Source: Oceanicola sp. 502str15 (GTDB lineage Bacteria; Pseudomonadota; Alphaproteobacteria; Rhodobacterales; Rhodobacteraceae). Taken from it: a stretch of DNA of 64,000 bases. Position 1 is the stretch's first letter. Every line of letters begins with the position of its first letter. Of the stretch, positions 28,554 to 36,676 are shown in pieces. Under the pieces are notes generated by a model. The model made no database searches, was not told the origin of the DNA, and saw only the letters and a list, made by a program, of their open reading frames with translations. The position numbers were made by a program, and so were the translations under genes. The stretch is from contig NZ_WYDQ01000001.1 of assembly GCF_024105635.1 (NCBI RefSeq), positions 2,108,001 to 2,172,000 on the forward strand. The letters run 5' to 3'.

Positions 28554-29842
28554 GCTGGAAGAAAACCACCTGGACCGGCTGGGGCCGCGTGCAATCGGCA
28601 ACCGGCGAGCTGGCCCGCCCCGAGCGCAGCGCCGCCCTCACCGCTCTGGCGGCAGAGGCCCCCGCCATCGGCAACGCCCGCTCCTACGGCGATGCCGCGC
28701 TGGTCAGCGAGGGCCGCGCCATCGACATGACCCGGCTCGACAAGATCCTGTTCTTCGACGAGGCCGACGCGGTGATCCATGTCGAGGCCGGGGCCACCAT
28801 TTCCGACCTCGCCCGCATCCTCGCGCCCAAGGGCTTCCTGCCCGCCGTCATGCCCGGCACCGGCTTTGCCACCGTGGGCGGCTGCATCGCCATGGATGTG
28901 CACGGCAAGAACCACCACGGCGCAGGCAGCTTCGGCCAGCACGTCACCGAGATCACGCTGGCCTCCGGCAAGGTACTGAAGCCGGGCGACACGCTCTTCA
29001 AGGCCACCGTCGGCGGCCTCGGCCAGACCGGGCCCATCGCCTCGGCCAAACTCAAGCTGCTGCGCGCCAAGGTCGATGTGATGATGGTCACCGAGCGCCG
29101 GGCCGAAAATCTCGAAGCCTTCCTCGATCTGCTCGACGAAAGCGAAGCCACCTATACCGTCGGCTGGATCGACGCCACCGCCACGGGCGAGGCCCTCGGG
29201 CGCGGCATCCTCGAAGAGGGCGAGACCGGCGCGGGCCTCGTGCCCCCGGCCAAACGCGGCCGCCGCGTGCCCTTCAACGCGCCGGGCTGGGCGCTCGCCG
29301 CGCCCATCGTGCGGCTGTTCAACAAGGCCTACTATGGTCGCGTGCCCGCCAAGGGCCGCACCCTCGTCAAACCGATCGACGATTTTTTCTTTCCGCTCGA
29401 CCGCATCCACGACTGGAACAGGCTCTACGGCAAGAAGGGCTTCTACCAGTTCCAATGCGTCGTGCCGCTCACCGCGCGGGGCACCCTGCGCTCGATGCTC
29501 GATGCCATCGCCACCTCCGGCCTCGCCTCGCCGCTCGCCGTGCTCAAGCGCATGGGCGCTGGCCGCGCCGGGCACCTCAGCTTTCCGATGGAGGGCTACA
29601 CGCTGGCGGTCGATTTCCGCAACCGCACCGGCACCCGCGGGCTGATCTCCGAGCTGATCGCCGAGGCCAAATCCGCCGGCGGGCGGATCTATTTCGCCAA
29701 GGATGCCGTGGCCCGCCCCGAGGACATTCCCGGCATGTATCCCGAGCTCTCGGACTGGGCCGAGGCGGTCAACGCCGCCGACCCCGACCACCGCTACGAG
29801 ACCGATCTCACCAAACGCCTGACCCTCAGGAGCGCCAAATGA
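28550..29842 (+). CDS. DprE1-like FAD-dependent decaprenylphosphoryl-ribose oxidase
   Basis: FAD oxidoreductase of 430 residues that resembles mycobacterial DprE1, which oxidises the C2 hydroxyl of decaprenylphosphoryl-ribose as the first half of the epimerisation to the arabinose donor. Matching features are the FAD loop HGKNHHGAGSFGQHV (from H118), VGGLGQTGPI, the PLDRIHDWNRLYGKKGFYQFQ segment and a lysine in VLKRMG (K333) where DprE1 has its catalytic Lys. The position of the benzothiazinone-target cysteine appears to be alanine (A353 in YTLAVDF). Coupled by ATGA overlaps to both neighbours. Confidence 0.85.
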   Translation: MSWKKTTWTGWGRVQSATGELARPERSAALTALAAEAPAIGNARSYGDAALVSEGRAIDMTRLDKILFFDEADAVIHVEAGATISDLARILAPKGFLPAVMPGTGFATVGGCIAMDVHGKNHHGAGSFGQHVTEITLASGKVLKPGDTLFKATVGGLGQTGPIASAKLKLLRAKVDVMMVTERRAENLEAFLDLLDESEATYTVGWIDATATGEALGRGILEEGETGAGLVPPAKRGRRVPFNAPGWALAAPIVRLFNKAYYGRVPAKGRTLVKPIDDFFFPLDRIHDWNRLYGKKGFYQFQCVVPLTARGTLRSMLDAIATSGLASPLAVLKRMGAGRAGHLSFPMEGYTLAVDFRNRTGTRGLISELIAEAKSAGGRIYFAKDAVARPEDIPGMYPELSDWAEAVNAADPDHRYETDLTKRLTLRSAK

Positions 29843-30582
29843 CCGAAACATGGATCCTTCTCGGCGCCACCTCCTCCATGGCCCGCGCCATGGCCCGCCA
29901 ACTGGCGGAGGAGGGCGCCAACCTCGTGCTCGCAGGCCGCGACATGGCCGACCTAGAGGCGCAGGCCACCGACCTCGCCCTGCGCGGCGCGGCTGCGGCA
30001 AAGCCCGCAGCTTTCGATGCCCGCAACAGCGAAACCTTCGCGCCGATCATCGCGCAGGCCGAGGCGCTGGCAGGCGAAGGCCAAATCAACTGCGCCGTCT
30101 TCGTCGGCTCCATGCCGCCGCAAGAGGCCATCGACGCCGACCCGGCGCTGATCGACGGCACGGTGATTGACAGTTTCACCGGCCCCGCCCGCTTCCTGCA
30201 GATGCTCGCGCCCGTGCTGGAAGCCCGCGGCCAGGGCCTCGTCATCGGCGTCGGCTCGGTGGCGGGCGACAGGGGCCGCATCGGAAACTACGTCTACGGC
30301 GCGGCCAAATCGGGCTTCGCCACCTATCTTTCGGGCCTGCGCAACCGCATGGGGCGCTCCGGCGTGCATGTGATGACCGTAAAGCCCGGCTTCGTGGACA
30401 CCGCGATGACATGGGATGTCGAAGGCATGTTCCTCGTCGCCTCCCCCGCGCAGGTCGCCGCGCATATGCTGAAAAAGGGCCGCAAGGGGCGCAACGTGCT
30501 CTACACGCCGTTCTTCTGGCGCTACATCATGGCCATTATCCGCTCGGTTCCCGAGCCGATCTTCAAGAAGCTCTCGGTCTGA
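29839..30582 (+). CDS. DprE2-like short-chain dehydrogenase
   Basis: Classical SDR of 247 residues: nucleotide loop LLGATSSMARAMA (8-19), catalytic S140 and Y153-x3-K157 (YGAAKSGF), and a hydrophobic C-terminus (RYIMAIIRSVPEPIFKKL) as in DprE2. DprE2 reduces the 2-keto intermediate made by DprE1 to decaprenylphosphoryl-arabinose. The 4-base overlap with the DprE1-like gene supports joint function. A generic SDR role cannot be excluded, but the tail and the pairing argue for the DprE2 type. Confidence 0.85.
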   Translation: MTETWILLGATSSMARAMARQLAEEGANLVLAGRDMADLEAQATDLALRGAAAAKPAAFDARNSETFAPIIAQAEALAGEGQINCAVFVGSMPPQEAIDADPALIDGTVIDSFTGPARFLQMLAPVLEARGQGLVIGVGSVAGDRGRIGNYVYGAAKSGFATYLSGLRNRMGRSGVHVMTVKPGFVDTAMTWDVEGMFLVASPAQVAAHMLKKGRKGRNVLYTPFFWRYIMAIIRSVPEPIFKKLSV

Positions 30583-30662
30583 GCGGCCCCTTGGCGTAAA
30601 CCAGTGGCCCGCAGGGGTGCAAGCTGCTAGGCCGGACACAACCCGCCAGCACTGGAGCCCCC

Positions 30663-31511
30663 ATGTCTGCCCTCACCGAAGACGGCAAGAAAGCCACCGC
30701 CGAAATCGCCGCCCGCCATGGCGTGTCGCCCGGCGCCGCCGAGGCGCTGCTTTTCGCGCTGGTGCAGGGACAGGGCACGCAGGCCCAGTTCAACCACCCC
30801 GAGCTTGGCGGCATGGGGCAATGGTCGCAGGGCGGGATGACCATGGTTGGCGACATGTTCAACAACGCGCTGAAGGCGCAGGTCGATGCGCTCTGCAACG
30901 ATCTGTCGGCCCTGCTGCGCCAGTCCGGCACCTTCCGCCCCGTCGCCGCGCAAAGCCAGAGCCAGTCCCAGAGTCCCGGGCAATATCAGGGCCAGGGCAC
31001 CAGCCTCTTCGTCGCAGGTTCCGGCGCTGTGCAAAGCGGCTGGCCCGAAGAGCTGGGCGCCCCCTCCTCCGCAGGCGCACAGAACAACATGCGCTACGCC
31101 GTCTTCCCCGCCACCCGGCGGCTGGCAATCGAGCTGGGCGGCAAGATCACTGTCTATGACACCGGCGATCACGCGATTTCGGGCGTCGGGCAACAGCAGA
31201 GCGGCGACCAGTCCCTCACTTTCACCAGCCAGCATGGGCTCGTCCGCCTTGCGGACCTGAAGGAGGTGGCCGAGGGCAAACCCCTGCCCGCCTCGCCGGA
31301 GCCGGAAGCCGCGCCAGCCCCCTCCGCCCCCATGTCCGAGCAATCCATGCCCGAACCGGCCCCTGCCCCGGCCCCCGCCCCAGCCGCACCCGAAGCCGAT
31401 ACCGACGCCATCATCGCCCTGATCCAGAAGCTCGCAGACCTGCGCGCCTCCGGCATCCTCACCGACGCCGAGTTCGAGACCAAGAAGGCCGAACTCCTCG
31501 CCCGCCTCTGA
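30663..31511 (+). CDS. SHOCT-domain protein of unknown function
   Basis: A 282-residue protein with three parts: a conserved-looking N-terminal domain (1-95, EIAARHGVSPGAAEALLFALVQ), a middle part with a predicted beta-rich domain (about 115-205), and an Ala/Pro linker followed by a SHOCT motif (residues 246-282: LADLRASGILTDAEFETKKAELL). SHOCT motifs are short oligomerisation helices. No signal peptide is seen. The stop overlaps the next ATG (TGATG). Function unknown. Confidence 0.65.
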   Translation: MSALTEDGKKATAEIAARHGVSPGAAEALLFALVQGQGTQAQFNHPELGGMGQWSQGGMTMVGDMFNNALKAQVDALCNDLSALLRQSGTFRPVAAQSQSQSQSPGQYQGQGTSLFVAGSGAVQSGWPEELGAPSSAGAQNNMRYAVFPATRRLAIELGGKITVYDTGDHAISGVGQQQSGDQSLTFTSQHGLVRLADLKEVAEGKPLPASPEPEAAPAPSAPMSEQSMPEPAPAPAPAPAAPEADTDAIIALIQKLADLRASGILTDAEFETKKAELLARL

Positions 31512-31912
31512 TGCCCCAGTCCATCGCCCATATCGCCCTCGTGGTGCGCGATTACGACGAGGCCATCGCCTTTTATTGCGAGACCCTCGGCTTCGAGCTG
31601 GTCGAAGACAGCTACCAGCCCGAGCAAGACAAACGCTGGGTGGTGGTGCGCCCCAAGGGCGGGCACACCTCGATCCTGCTGGCCCGCGCCTCCAAGCCCG
31701 AGCAGGAGGCCTTCATCGGCAATCAGGCCGGGGGCCGGGTGTTCCTGTTCCTTGAAACCGATGATTTCTGGCGCGACTACAACGACCTGAAGGCCAAGGG
31801 CGTCACCTTCGAGCGCGACCCCAAAGAGGCCCCCTACGGCACCGTCGCCGTGTTCCACGACCTCTACGGCACGCTCTGGGATCTGGTGCAGTTCACCGAC
31901 GGGCGCGGCTGA
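31511..31912 (+). CDS. VOC/glyoxalase-fold protein
   Basis: Protein of 133 residues with the two beta-alpha-beta-beta-beta modules of the vicinal oxygen chelate family: IAHIALVVRDYDEAIAFYCETLGFELVED at the start and FLETDDFWRDYNDLKAKGVTF, then HDLYGTLWDLVQF at the end. The first His (H7) and the final glutamate position (here D/L in YGTLWDLVQF) suggest one metal site is altered, so lyase activity is uncertain. Translationally coupled to the SHOCT gene. Confidence 0.82.
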   Translation: MPQSIAHIALVVRDYDEAIAFYCETLGFELVEDSYQPEQDKRWVVVRPKGGHTSILLARASKPEQEAFIGNQAGGRVFLFLETDDFWRDYNDLKAKGVTFERDPKEAPYGTVAVFHDLYGTLWDLVQFTDGRG

Positions 31913-31933
31913 CCGGGCGGCTGTCGGGGCCCC

Positions 31934-33370
31934 TCAGCCGCCGAACCACTCCTGCCACAGCCCGGCGGCCCAGAACATCAGCGACATGGTGAACAGCATC
32001 ACCCCCAGCCCCACCCGGTCGCGGGCGGCAAAGACGATCGGGTCGTAGTCCATCTTGCCCTGCCAGCCCAGCCGCACCATCCGAATGAGCCAATGCGCCA
32101 GAAAGGGCATCGCCGCCCAGAGCAGCCAGCGGTCTGGATAGAGCGCCTCCGCCTGCGGGCTCAGCGTGTAGATGAAGAAGATCAGCAGCGCCCCGAACAC
32201 CCCGATCCCGGCCACGTTCAGCAGATCGTGCCGGTCGGGGCGGCCATAGCCGCGCCCCGGAAGCCGCGCGTCGTCCTCCGCCTTGGCCAGCTCGGTGATC
32301 CGCTTCACGCAGCCAAGCGTGATGAAGACCGGAAAGACGAAGACCAGCATCGCGGAGGTGATCGCCACCTCCCCCGCAGCCGCGCCCGCGATCACCCGGA
32401 TCGTGTAGAGCGAGGCCAGCACCACGATATCCACCCAGCGCATCCGCTTGAGCTTCAGCGAGTAGGCCAGCGAGGTCAGGATATAAAGCACCACGATCCC
32501 GAAGAAGGCCCAGTTCAGCGCCGCCGCCAGAATCAGCGACGACAGGCCGAGCGCCACGCCAATCACCATCCCCACCCCGATCGGCACCGTTCCGGCGGCA
32601 AAGGGGCGGCGGCGCTTGGTCCGGTGCAGCCGGTCGGCCTCAAGGTCGAGCAGGTCGTTGACGATGTAGATCGAGGAGGCGGCAAAGGAGAAGGCGACGA
32701 TCCCCACCAGAACCGGCAGCAGCGCCTCCAGCCCGAACTGGTGCGCCGCCAGCAATGGCAACAGCAGCAGCGCGTTCTTCACCCATTGATGCGGCCGCAG
32801 CGCCTTTGCGAGGTCGGCAAAGCGCCAGCCGCCGCCGAAGGTCACAACATTGCGCCCCTTCGCCGCCAGCCGCGCCGCCAGCGAGGGCTGCTTGCCCACC
32901 ATGATGACATTCTCGGCGTGGTCCCACACCTTGGCATCCACCGGCGCGTTGCCCGCATAGTCGAAGCCCTGCTCGCCATAGGCCTCCACCAGCACCCCCG
33001 CCTTGGCCGCGCCTTTCAGGTTGATCTCGCCGGTCGAGGCAAAGACCCGCTCCGAAAGCCCGTGCTCCCGGGCCACCCGTTCCACCAGCGCCGTGTTGGA
33101 GGCCGAGGCCAGCACCACTTCGCGGCCCGCGGCCACCGAACCCTCGGCCAGCGCCTTGATATCGGGGTTCACCGGCATCAGGTCGGTGCGCAGCGGCACA
33201 ATCTCGGCAAGCGCCGCCTTCAGCCGTTCCGGCCGCCGCAGATGCCTGAAACTCGCCCGCAGCGTCGCCAGCGGGTCGCGCCCGAGCCCGGCCCAGAAGT
33301 TCTCCAGCAGCAGATCGGTCTTCAGAAAGGTGCCGTCGACATCCAGCACCAGCGGTTTTGCGTCAGCCAC
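31934..33370 (-). CDS. HAD phosphatase-UbiA prenyltransferase fusion (DPPR synthase-like)
   Basis: A 478-residue fusion. Residues 1-190 are a HAD hydrolase with DVDGT at 10-14 and a VLASASN motif near 100. The rest is a UbiA prenyltransferase with eight or so helices and the motif N238-D239-x2-D242-x3-D246 (NDLLDLEADRLHRTKRRRP). UbiA enzymes of this type join phosphoribosyl pyrophosphate to polyprenyl phosphate, and the HAD part could remove the 5-phosphate. That would supply the DprE1/DprE2 substrate made by genes 1.4-3.4 kb away on the other strand. Start is GTG at 33370 (GAGGG upstream), which avoids overlap with the lytic transglycosylase; a frame to 33430 is less likely. Confidence 0.85.
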   Translation of the reverse strand: MADAKPLVLDVDGTFLKTDLLLENFWAGLGRDPLATLRASFRHLRRPERLKAALAEIVPLRTDLMPVNPDIKALAEGSVAAGREVVLASASNTALVERVAREHGLSERVFASTGEINLKGAAKAGVLVEAYGEQGFDYAGNAPVDAKVWDHAENVIMVGKQPSLAARLAAKGRNVVTFGGGWRFADLAKALRPHQWVKNALLLLPLLAAHQFGLEALLPVLVGIVAFSFAASSIYIVNDLLDLEADRLHRTKRRRPFAAGTVPIGVGMVIGVALGLSSLILAAALNWAFFGIVVLYILTSLAYSLKLKRMRWVDIVVLASLYTIRVIAGAAAGEVAITSAMLVFVFPVFITLGCVKRITELAKAEDDARLPGRGYGRPDRHDLLNVAGIGVFGALLIFFIYTLSPQAEALYPDRWLLWAAMPFLAHWLIRMVRLGWQGKMDYDPIVFAARDRVGLGVMLFTMSLMFWAAGLWQEWFGG

Positions 33371-33375
33371 GGCCC

Positions 33376-34254
33376 TCAGCCCCCCGCGAAGACACACCCA
33401 TCGGTGACAAGCTGCGGCGGGGTCAGGCAAAGACCCCGCGCCACCGTCCAGGCGGCCAATACCTTGGGCACATAGTCCCGCGTTTCTGCATAAGGCGGAA
33501 CGCCTGCGTTTTTCTTAACCGCACCCTCGCCCGCATTGTAACCGGCCAGCACCAGCATCGGGTCGCGGTCGAACTCCTTCATCAGGAAGTCCAGATAGGC
33601 CACGCCGCCCTTGATGTTCTGCACCGGGTCGGTCGCATCTTCCACGCCGAAGCGGGCGGCGGTGTCGGGCATGAGCTGCATCAGCCCCTGCGCCCCGGCC
33701 GAGCTGACCGCTTCGATCTTGCCCGAGCTCTCGATGCCGATCACCGCCAGCACCAGCGCGGGCGACACATCGGTGCCGATCGTCGCTTTCAGGATCTCCG
33801 AGCCGTACTTGTCCGAAATCTTCTTCATGTGCGACAGGCGCGGCGCCTTCACCGTCTGGCCCTCGGGGCCGTTGGTCAGCATCTGCACCGCCGTATCCAG
33901 CCGCCCCGGCGCCTTGGCACTGAGCGCCGGCGAGATCCCGGTCCAGAACCAGCCGTAGGTCGGCGCATCGGGCAGCGCCACCGGATCGACGCTGGCGGTG
34001 ATCACCTCGCCCTCGCCTTCCGTCGCCACCGCCGGCTCGGCACTGTCCTTCGCGGGCGCGTTCGGGCGCGCGGCGATGAACTCGGCCTGCGCCTTGGGGT
34101 CGATCTGAACGGTGATCCGTTTGCCCGGAAGCCCCTTGCCCGGTTTCACCCGCTTGAAGGTGAAGTCCGGATAGGCGCCTGCACTCTCCGCAAATGCCGG
34201 TGCGGACAGGCCGATGCCCGCCGCCGCCAGCGCGGCCACTACTCTATGACGCAT
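33376..34254 (-). CDS. Lytic transglycosylase (SLT domain)
   Basis: Exported peptidoglycan-cleaving enzyme of 292 residues. A signal peptide (ends APAFAES) precedes a less conserved region with GWFWTGISP, and the SLT fold spans about 145-260, with catalytic E175 in VIGIESSGKIEAVSSAGAQGLMQLMP and the later LVLAGYNAGEGAV. It is divergent from the first Flp pilin and could open the wall for the Tad or usher fibres, but such enzymes are common and the link is by position only. Confidence 0.92.
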   Translation of the reverse strand: MRHRVVAALAAAGIGLSAPAFAESAGAYPDFTFKRVKPGKGLPGKRITVQIDPKAQAEFIAARPNAPAKDSAEPAVATEGEGEVITASVDPVALPDAPTYGWFWTGISPALSAKAPGRLDTAVQMLTNGPEGQTVKAPRLSHMKKISDKYGSEILKATIGTDVSPALVLAVIGIESSGKIEAVSSAGAQGLMQLMPDTAARFGVEDATDPVQNIKGGVAYLDFLMKEFDRDPMLVLAGYNAGEGAVKKNAGVPPYAETRDYVPKVLAAWTVARGLCLTPPQLVTDGCVFAGG

Positions 34255-34627
34255 GTTTCGCGCCTTTCCTGCTCAATAAACGTTGTTATCGTTTTGCCTG
34301 ACCCTCGCAAAAACTGCGCATCATGGCCAGCGGGCACGCAACAATCGCGCCCAGAAGCGGTGATTTTGCCGCAGTCGGGCCAAGATCACCCCCCGAACTT
34401 AACCCTTTCTGAACTTTTTTATCGTTGTAAGTCAGTGCGTTACGCGATTTCAGTGCGGTTTTTCACGCCGCTCCAAAATTGTACCTCGCCCGCCAAATTC
34501 ATGCCCCAATCCAAGGGCTAATTAGCATCCATACCGAGACGGGGATTGGGCCATTTCAGAGGCCGGTCCGAGAAGATCCGAATGGGTAGACACTGGAAAC
34601 GAGCGAAAATCCTTGGAGGGATATACT
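34255..34627 (+). promoter_or_regulatory. Divergent spacer and leader of the Tad locus
   Basis: A 373-base AT-richer spacer between the lytic transglycosylase and the first pilin, with no gene. It holds TTAACCCTTTCTGAA at 34399-34413, a near match (TTAA-N7-TGAA) to a CtrA site, two TTATCGTT motifs (34284 and 34421 regions) and an 8-bp inverted repeat CCCAATCC/GGATTGGG (34505-34512, 34543-34550) that could fold in the 5' leader. A GGAGGG ribosome-binding site ends it. Confidence 0.45.
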
Positions 34628-34819
34628 ATGAAACTGTTCAACATGATCAAAAACTTCCGCAACGACGAAGACGGTGCCGTGACCGTTGACTGGGTTGTGC
34701 TGACCGCCGCCATCGTGGGTCTCGGCATTGCCGTTCTCGCCTCCGTCTCGGGCGGCGTGAAGACCCTGGCCGGCACCATCTCCGGCAACCTGGCCGGTCA
34801 GACCATCGCGTCCTACTAA
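34628..34819 (+). CDS. flp: Flp-type pilin 1
   Basis: Tad pilin of 63 residues. A basic leader with acidic end (NDEDG) is followed by the hydrophobic AVTVDWVVLTAAIVGLGIAVLA helix. The CpaA-type peptidase should cut after the Gly before AVTVD. The usual +5 Glu and +6 Tyr of Flp pilins are Asp and Trp here. The ATG at 34628 has a GGAGGG site; an ATG 15 bases earlier lies within it. The gene is followed by its own terminator, which fits high-level expression of a major pilin. Confidence 0.93.
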   Translation: MKLFNMIKNFRNDEDGAVTVDWVVLTAAIVGLGIAVLASVSGGVKTLAGTISGNLAGQTIASY

Positions 34820-34843
34820 GTCGCGGCAGTCTAGCCAAAAGAG

Positions 34844-34870
34844 CCGCGTCTCCTCGGAGGCGCGGTTTTT
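34844..34870 (+). terminator. Terminator after Flp pilin 1
   Basis: CCGCGTCTCC (34844-34853) pairs with GGAGGCGCGG (34856-34865) with one T-G pair and a two-base loop, then TTTTTC. It isolates the first pilin message from the rest of the locus. Confidence 0.8.
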
Positions 34871-35023
34871 CTTTGCCTCCCGTTCAGGGGGGCATTTTCG
34901 CTACGTCATTTCACCACTTTACCTTTCAAGCACCATTTTGCCGCCGCAATTGCCCGCAAATGTGATCCTGCGAAAAAAGAGTATAGTCGGCCTGGGGAGC
35001 CGGCCCGAACCGGAGAAGACCAA

Positions 35024-35209
35024 ATGGAAAACCTGCTTTCCAAATTCGTGCGCGACGAAGATGGCGCCGTTACCGTCGACTGGGTCGTGCTGACTGCTGC
35101 CATCGTCGGCCTCGGCATTGCCGTTGCCACCGTGGTGGGCCAGGGCGCGATGGATCATTCCACCAGCCTCGGCAACTTCGTCAGCGGCATCTCGATCGCC
35201 AGCTACTGA
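35024..35209 (+). CDS. flp: Flp-type pilin 2
   Basis: Second pilin of 61 residues, nearly identical to the first through RDEDGAVTVDWVVLTAAIVG but different in its last 25 residues (VVGQGAMDHSTSLGNFVSGI). Both end ASY. The same atypical Asp/Trp replaces Glu/Tyr after the cleavage glycine. The ribosome-binding site is GGAGAAG. It likely arose by duplication and may be a minor or conditionally used pilin. A hairpin terminator follows. Confidence 0.92.
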   Translation: MENLLSKFVRDEDGAVTVDWVVLTAAIVGLGIAVATVVGQGAMDHSTSLGNFVSGISIASY

Positions 35210-35324
35210 GGGTGCGGCGCGCCTGAGCCTCGGCCTCGCCCGTGGGGCGGGCAAGGCCTCCCGCGCCAAGACCCGGCGTCGCGGAGCCAGAATGGCCCGC
35301 ACGATCCCCGCCTGAACAATCATC

Positions 35325-35348
35325 CGCCGGCCCCTGGCCGGCGTTTCC
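35325..35348 (+). terminator. Terminator after Flp pilin 2
   Basis: CGCCGGCC (35325-35332), loop CCT, GGCCGGCG (35336-35343), then TTTCCCGTTT. The perfect 8-bp stem sits 115 bases after the pilin stop, so cpaB probably has its own promoter in the next 150 bases. Confidence 0.6.
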
Positions 35349-35502
35349 CGTTTAACAACATTTCATCTTGCCGCCGTCGCCGCGCCCCGGTTTTGCCAAA
35401 TTTAACGAATATGAACTAGGCACGAGCAAGTATGACTTTCGGGCGGCGCGTGGGGCCTTTCCGCCTTTCCCCCGACCCGTGGCAAGTGAGAAAGGAAAGA
35501 CC

Positions 35503-36336
35503 ATGCGTATGGTTTTCGGACTGGTCCTGGTTATCGGGGTCGCGCTGGCGGGGTTCGCCGTCTACATGGCCCAGGGCTACCTGGCCAAAACCACCGCCGA
35601 GCGCAACGCGCTGATCGCGGCGCAGCAAAAGGCCAAGCCCACGGTCAACGTGCTCGTGGTCAAGAAAAACAAGGCCTACGGCGAGCGCCTGATGCCCGAA
35701 GATGTCATTGCCATCCGCTGGCAGAAAGACAGCCTCCCCGAGGGTCACTACCTGAAGGAAGAAGATCTCTTCCCGGTCGGGAAAGACCCGCGCACCGTCA
35801 TCACCGCCATGGCCAAGTTTGAGCCGGTGCTGAAGGCCAAGGTGACGGAGCCCGGCGAAGATGCCGGCATCACCTCGCGCCTCGAAACCGGCAAGCGCGC
35901 CTTCGCCATCAAGGTCGACCGGACCTCGGGCGTGTCGGGCTTCCTGCGCCCCGGCGACCGGGTCGACGTATATTGGACCGGCACCAGCAACGGCCGCGAA
36001 GTGACCCAGCTCATCGAGGCGGGCATCAAGCTCATCGCCGTCGACCAGAGCTATGACGAGGGCCACTCCAGCCCCTCCATCGCCCGCACCGTCACCGTGG
36101 CGATCTCGCCCGACCAGGTGGCCTCGCTGGCCCAGGCCCAAAGCACCGGGCGGCTCTCGCTCTCGCTCGTCGGCGCCGAGGATGAAACCGTGGCCGCCGC
36201 CATTGAGGTCGACCAGAAACGTCTGCTCGGCATCCAGGACAAGGAAGTCCGCGAGGTCGAGGTTCAGCGCGTCTGCACCACCAAGGTCCGCAAGGGCGCC
36301 GAAGTCATCGAGCAGCCGATTCCCTGCACCAATTGA
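35503..36336 (+). CDS. cpaB: Tad pilus assembly protein CpaB/RcpC
   Basis: Periplasmic/inner-membrane Tad component of 277 residues. One N-terminal helix (MRMVFGLVLVIGVALAGFAVYMA) is followed by an SAF/RcpC domain (VNVLVVKKNKAYGERLMPEDVIAIRW, later GKRAFAIKVDRTSGVSGFLRPGDRVDVYWTG). RcpC-like proteins are thought to gate the secretin or bind peptidoglycan. The ATG at 35503 follows GAAAGGAAAG. The gene ends in a strong terminator, after which the chaperone-usher genes intervene before cpaC. Confidence 0.92.
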   Translation: MRMVFGLVLVIGVALAGFAVYMAQGYLAKTTAERNALIAAQQKAKPTVNVLVVKKNKAYGERLMPEDVIAIRWQKDSLPEGHYLKEEDLFPVGKDPRTVITAMAKFEPVLKAKVTEPGEDAGITSRLETGKRAFAIKVDRTSGVSGFLRPGDRVDVYWTGTSNGREVTQLIEAGIKLIAVDQSYDEGHSSPSIARTVTVAISPDQVASLAQAQSTGRLSLSLVGAEDETVAAAIEVDQKRLLGIQDKEVREVEVQRVCTTKVRKGAEVIEQPIPCTN

Positions 36337-36375
36337 GCTGACGTCCAACAAGACTTTCCATCAAGACTTGCCAAT

Positions 36376-36411
36376 AGGCCCGGCCCCGAAATAAGGCGCC
36401 GGGCCTTTTTT
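36376..36411 (+). terminator. Terminator after cpaB
   Basis: AGGCCCGG (36376-36383) pairs with CCGGGCCT (36399-36406) followed by a run of T. It separates cpaB from the chaperone-usher operon. Confidence 0.8.
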
Positions 36412-36412
36412 A

Positions 36413-36676
36413 TTTCCGCTCCATATTGCGCGGATCGGCCCCGAAATTGGCACTAGATATAGTTAACATGATCTGTGCCACCACTGCATCATCCTATGGT
36501 TGTATCGAAATCAGTGCATGAAACACACATTGATTCCGCCCCAATACCGCTAGCCTGACCCGAGTTAACCAAGAAAAGGACACGTTTTCAGGATGAATTG
36601 AACACGTAATCGGTGGAGCGCCGTTGGATGGTCCGATGGGTTTTTATTTCTCCCCGACACACTGGAAGGAAACGCA
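36413..36676 (+). promoter_or_regulatory. Leader of the chaperone-usher operon
   Basis: The spacer after the cpaB terminator is AT-richer than its surroundings and gene-free. It includes AGTTAACATG (36460s) and GAGTTAACC (36560s) half-sites similar to CtrA targets but no full site, and ends with GGAAGGAAACGCA before the pilin ATG. A separate promoter for the usher genes is likely; no convincing -35/-10 pair was fixed. Confidence 0.35.
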
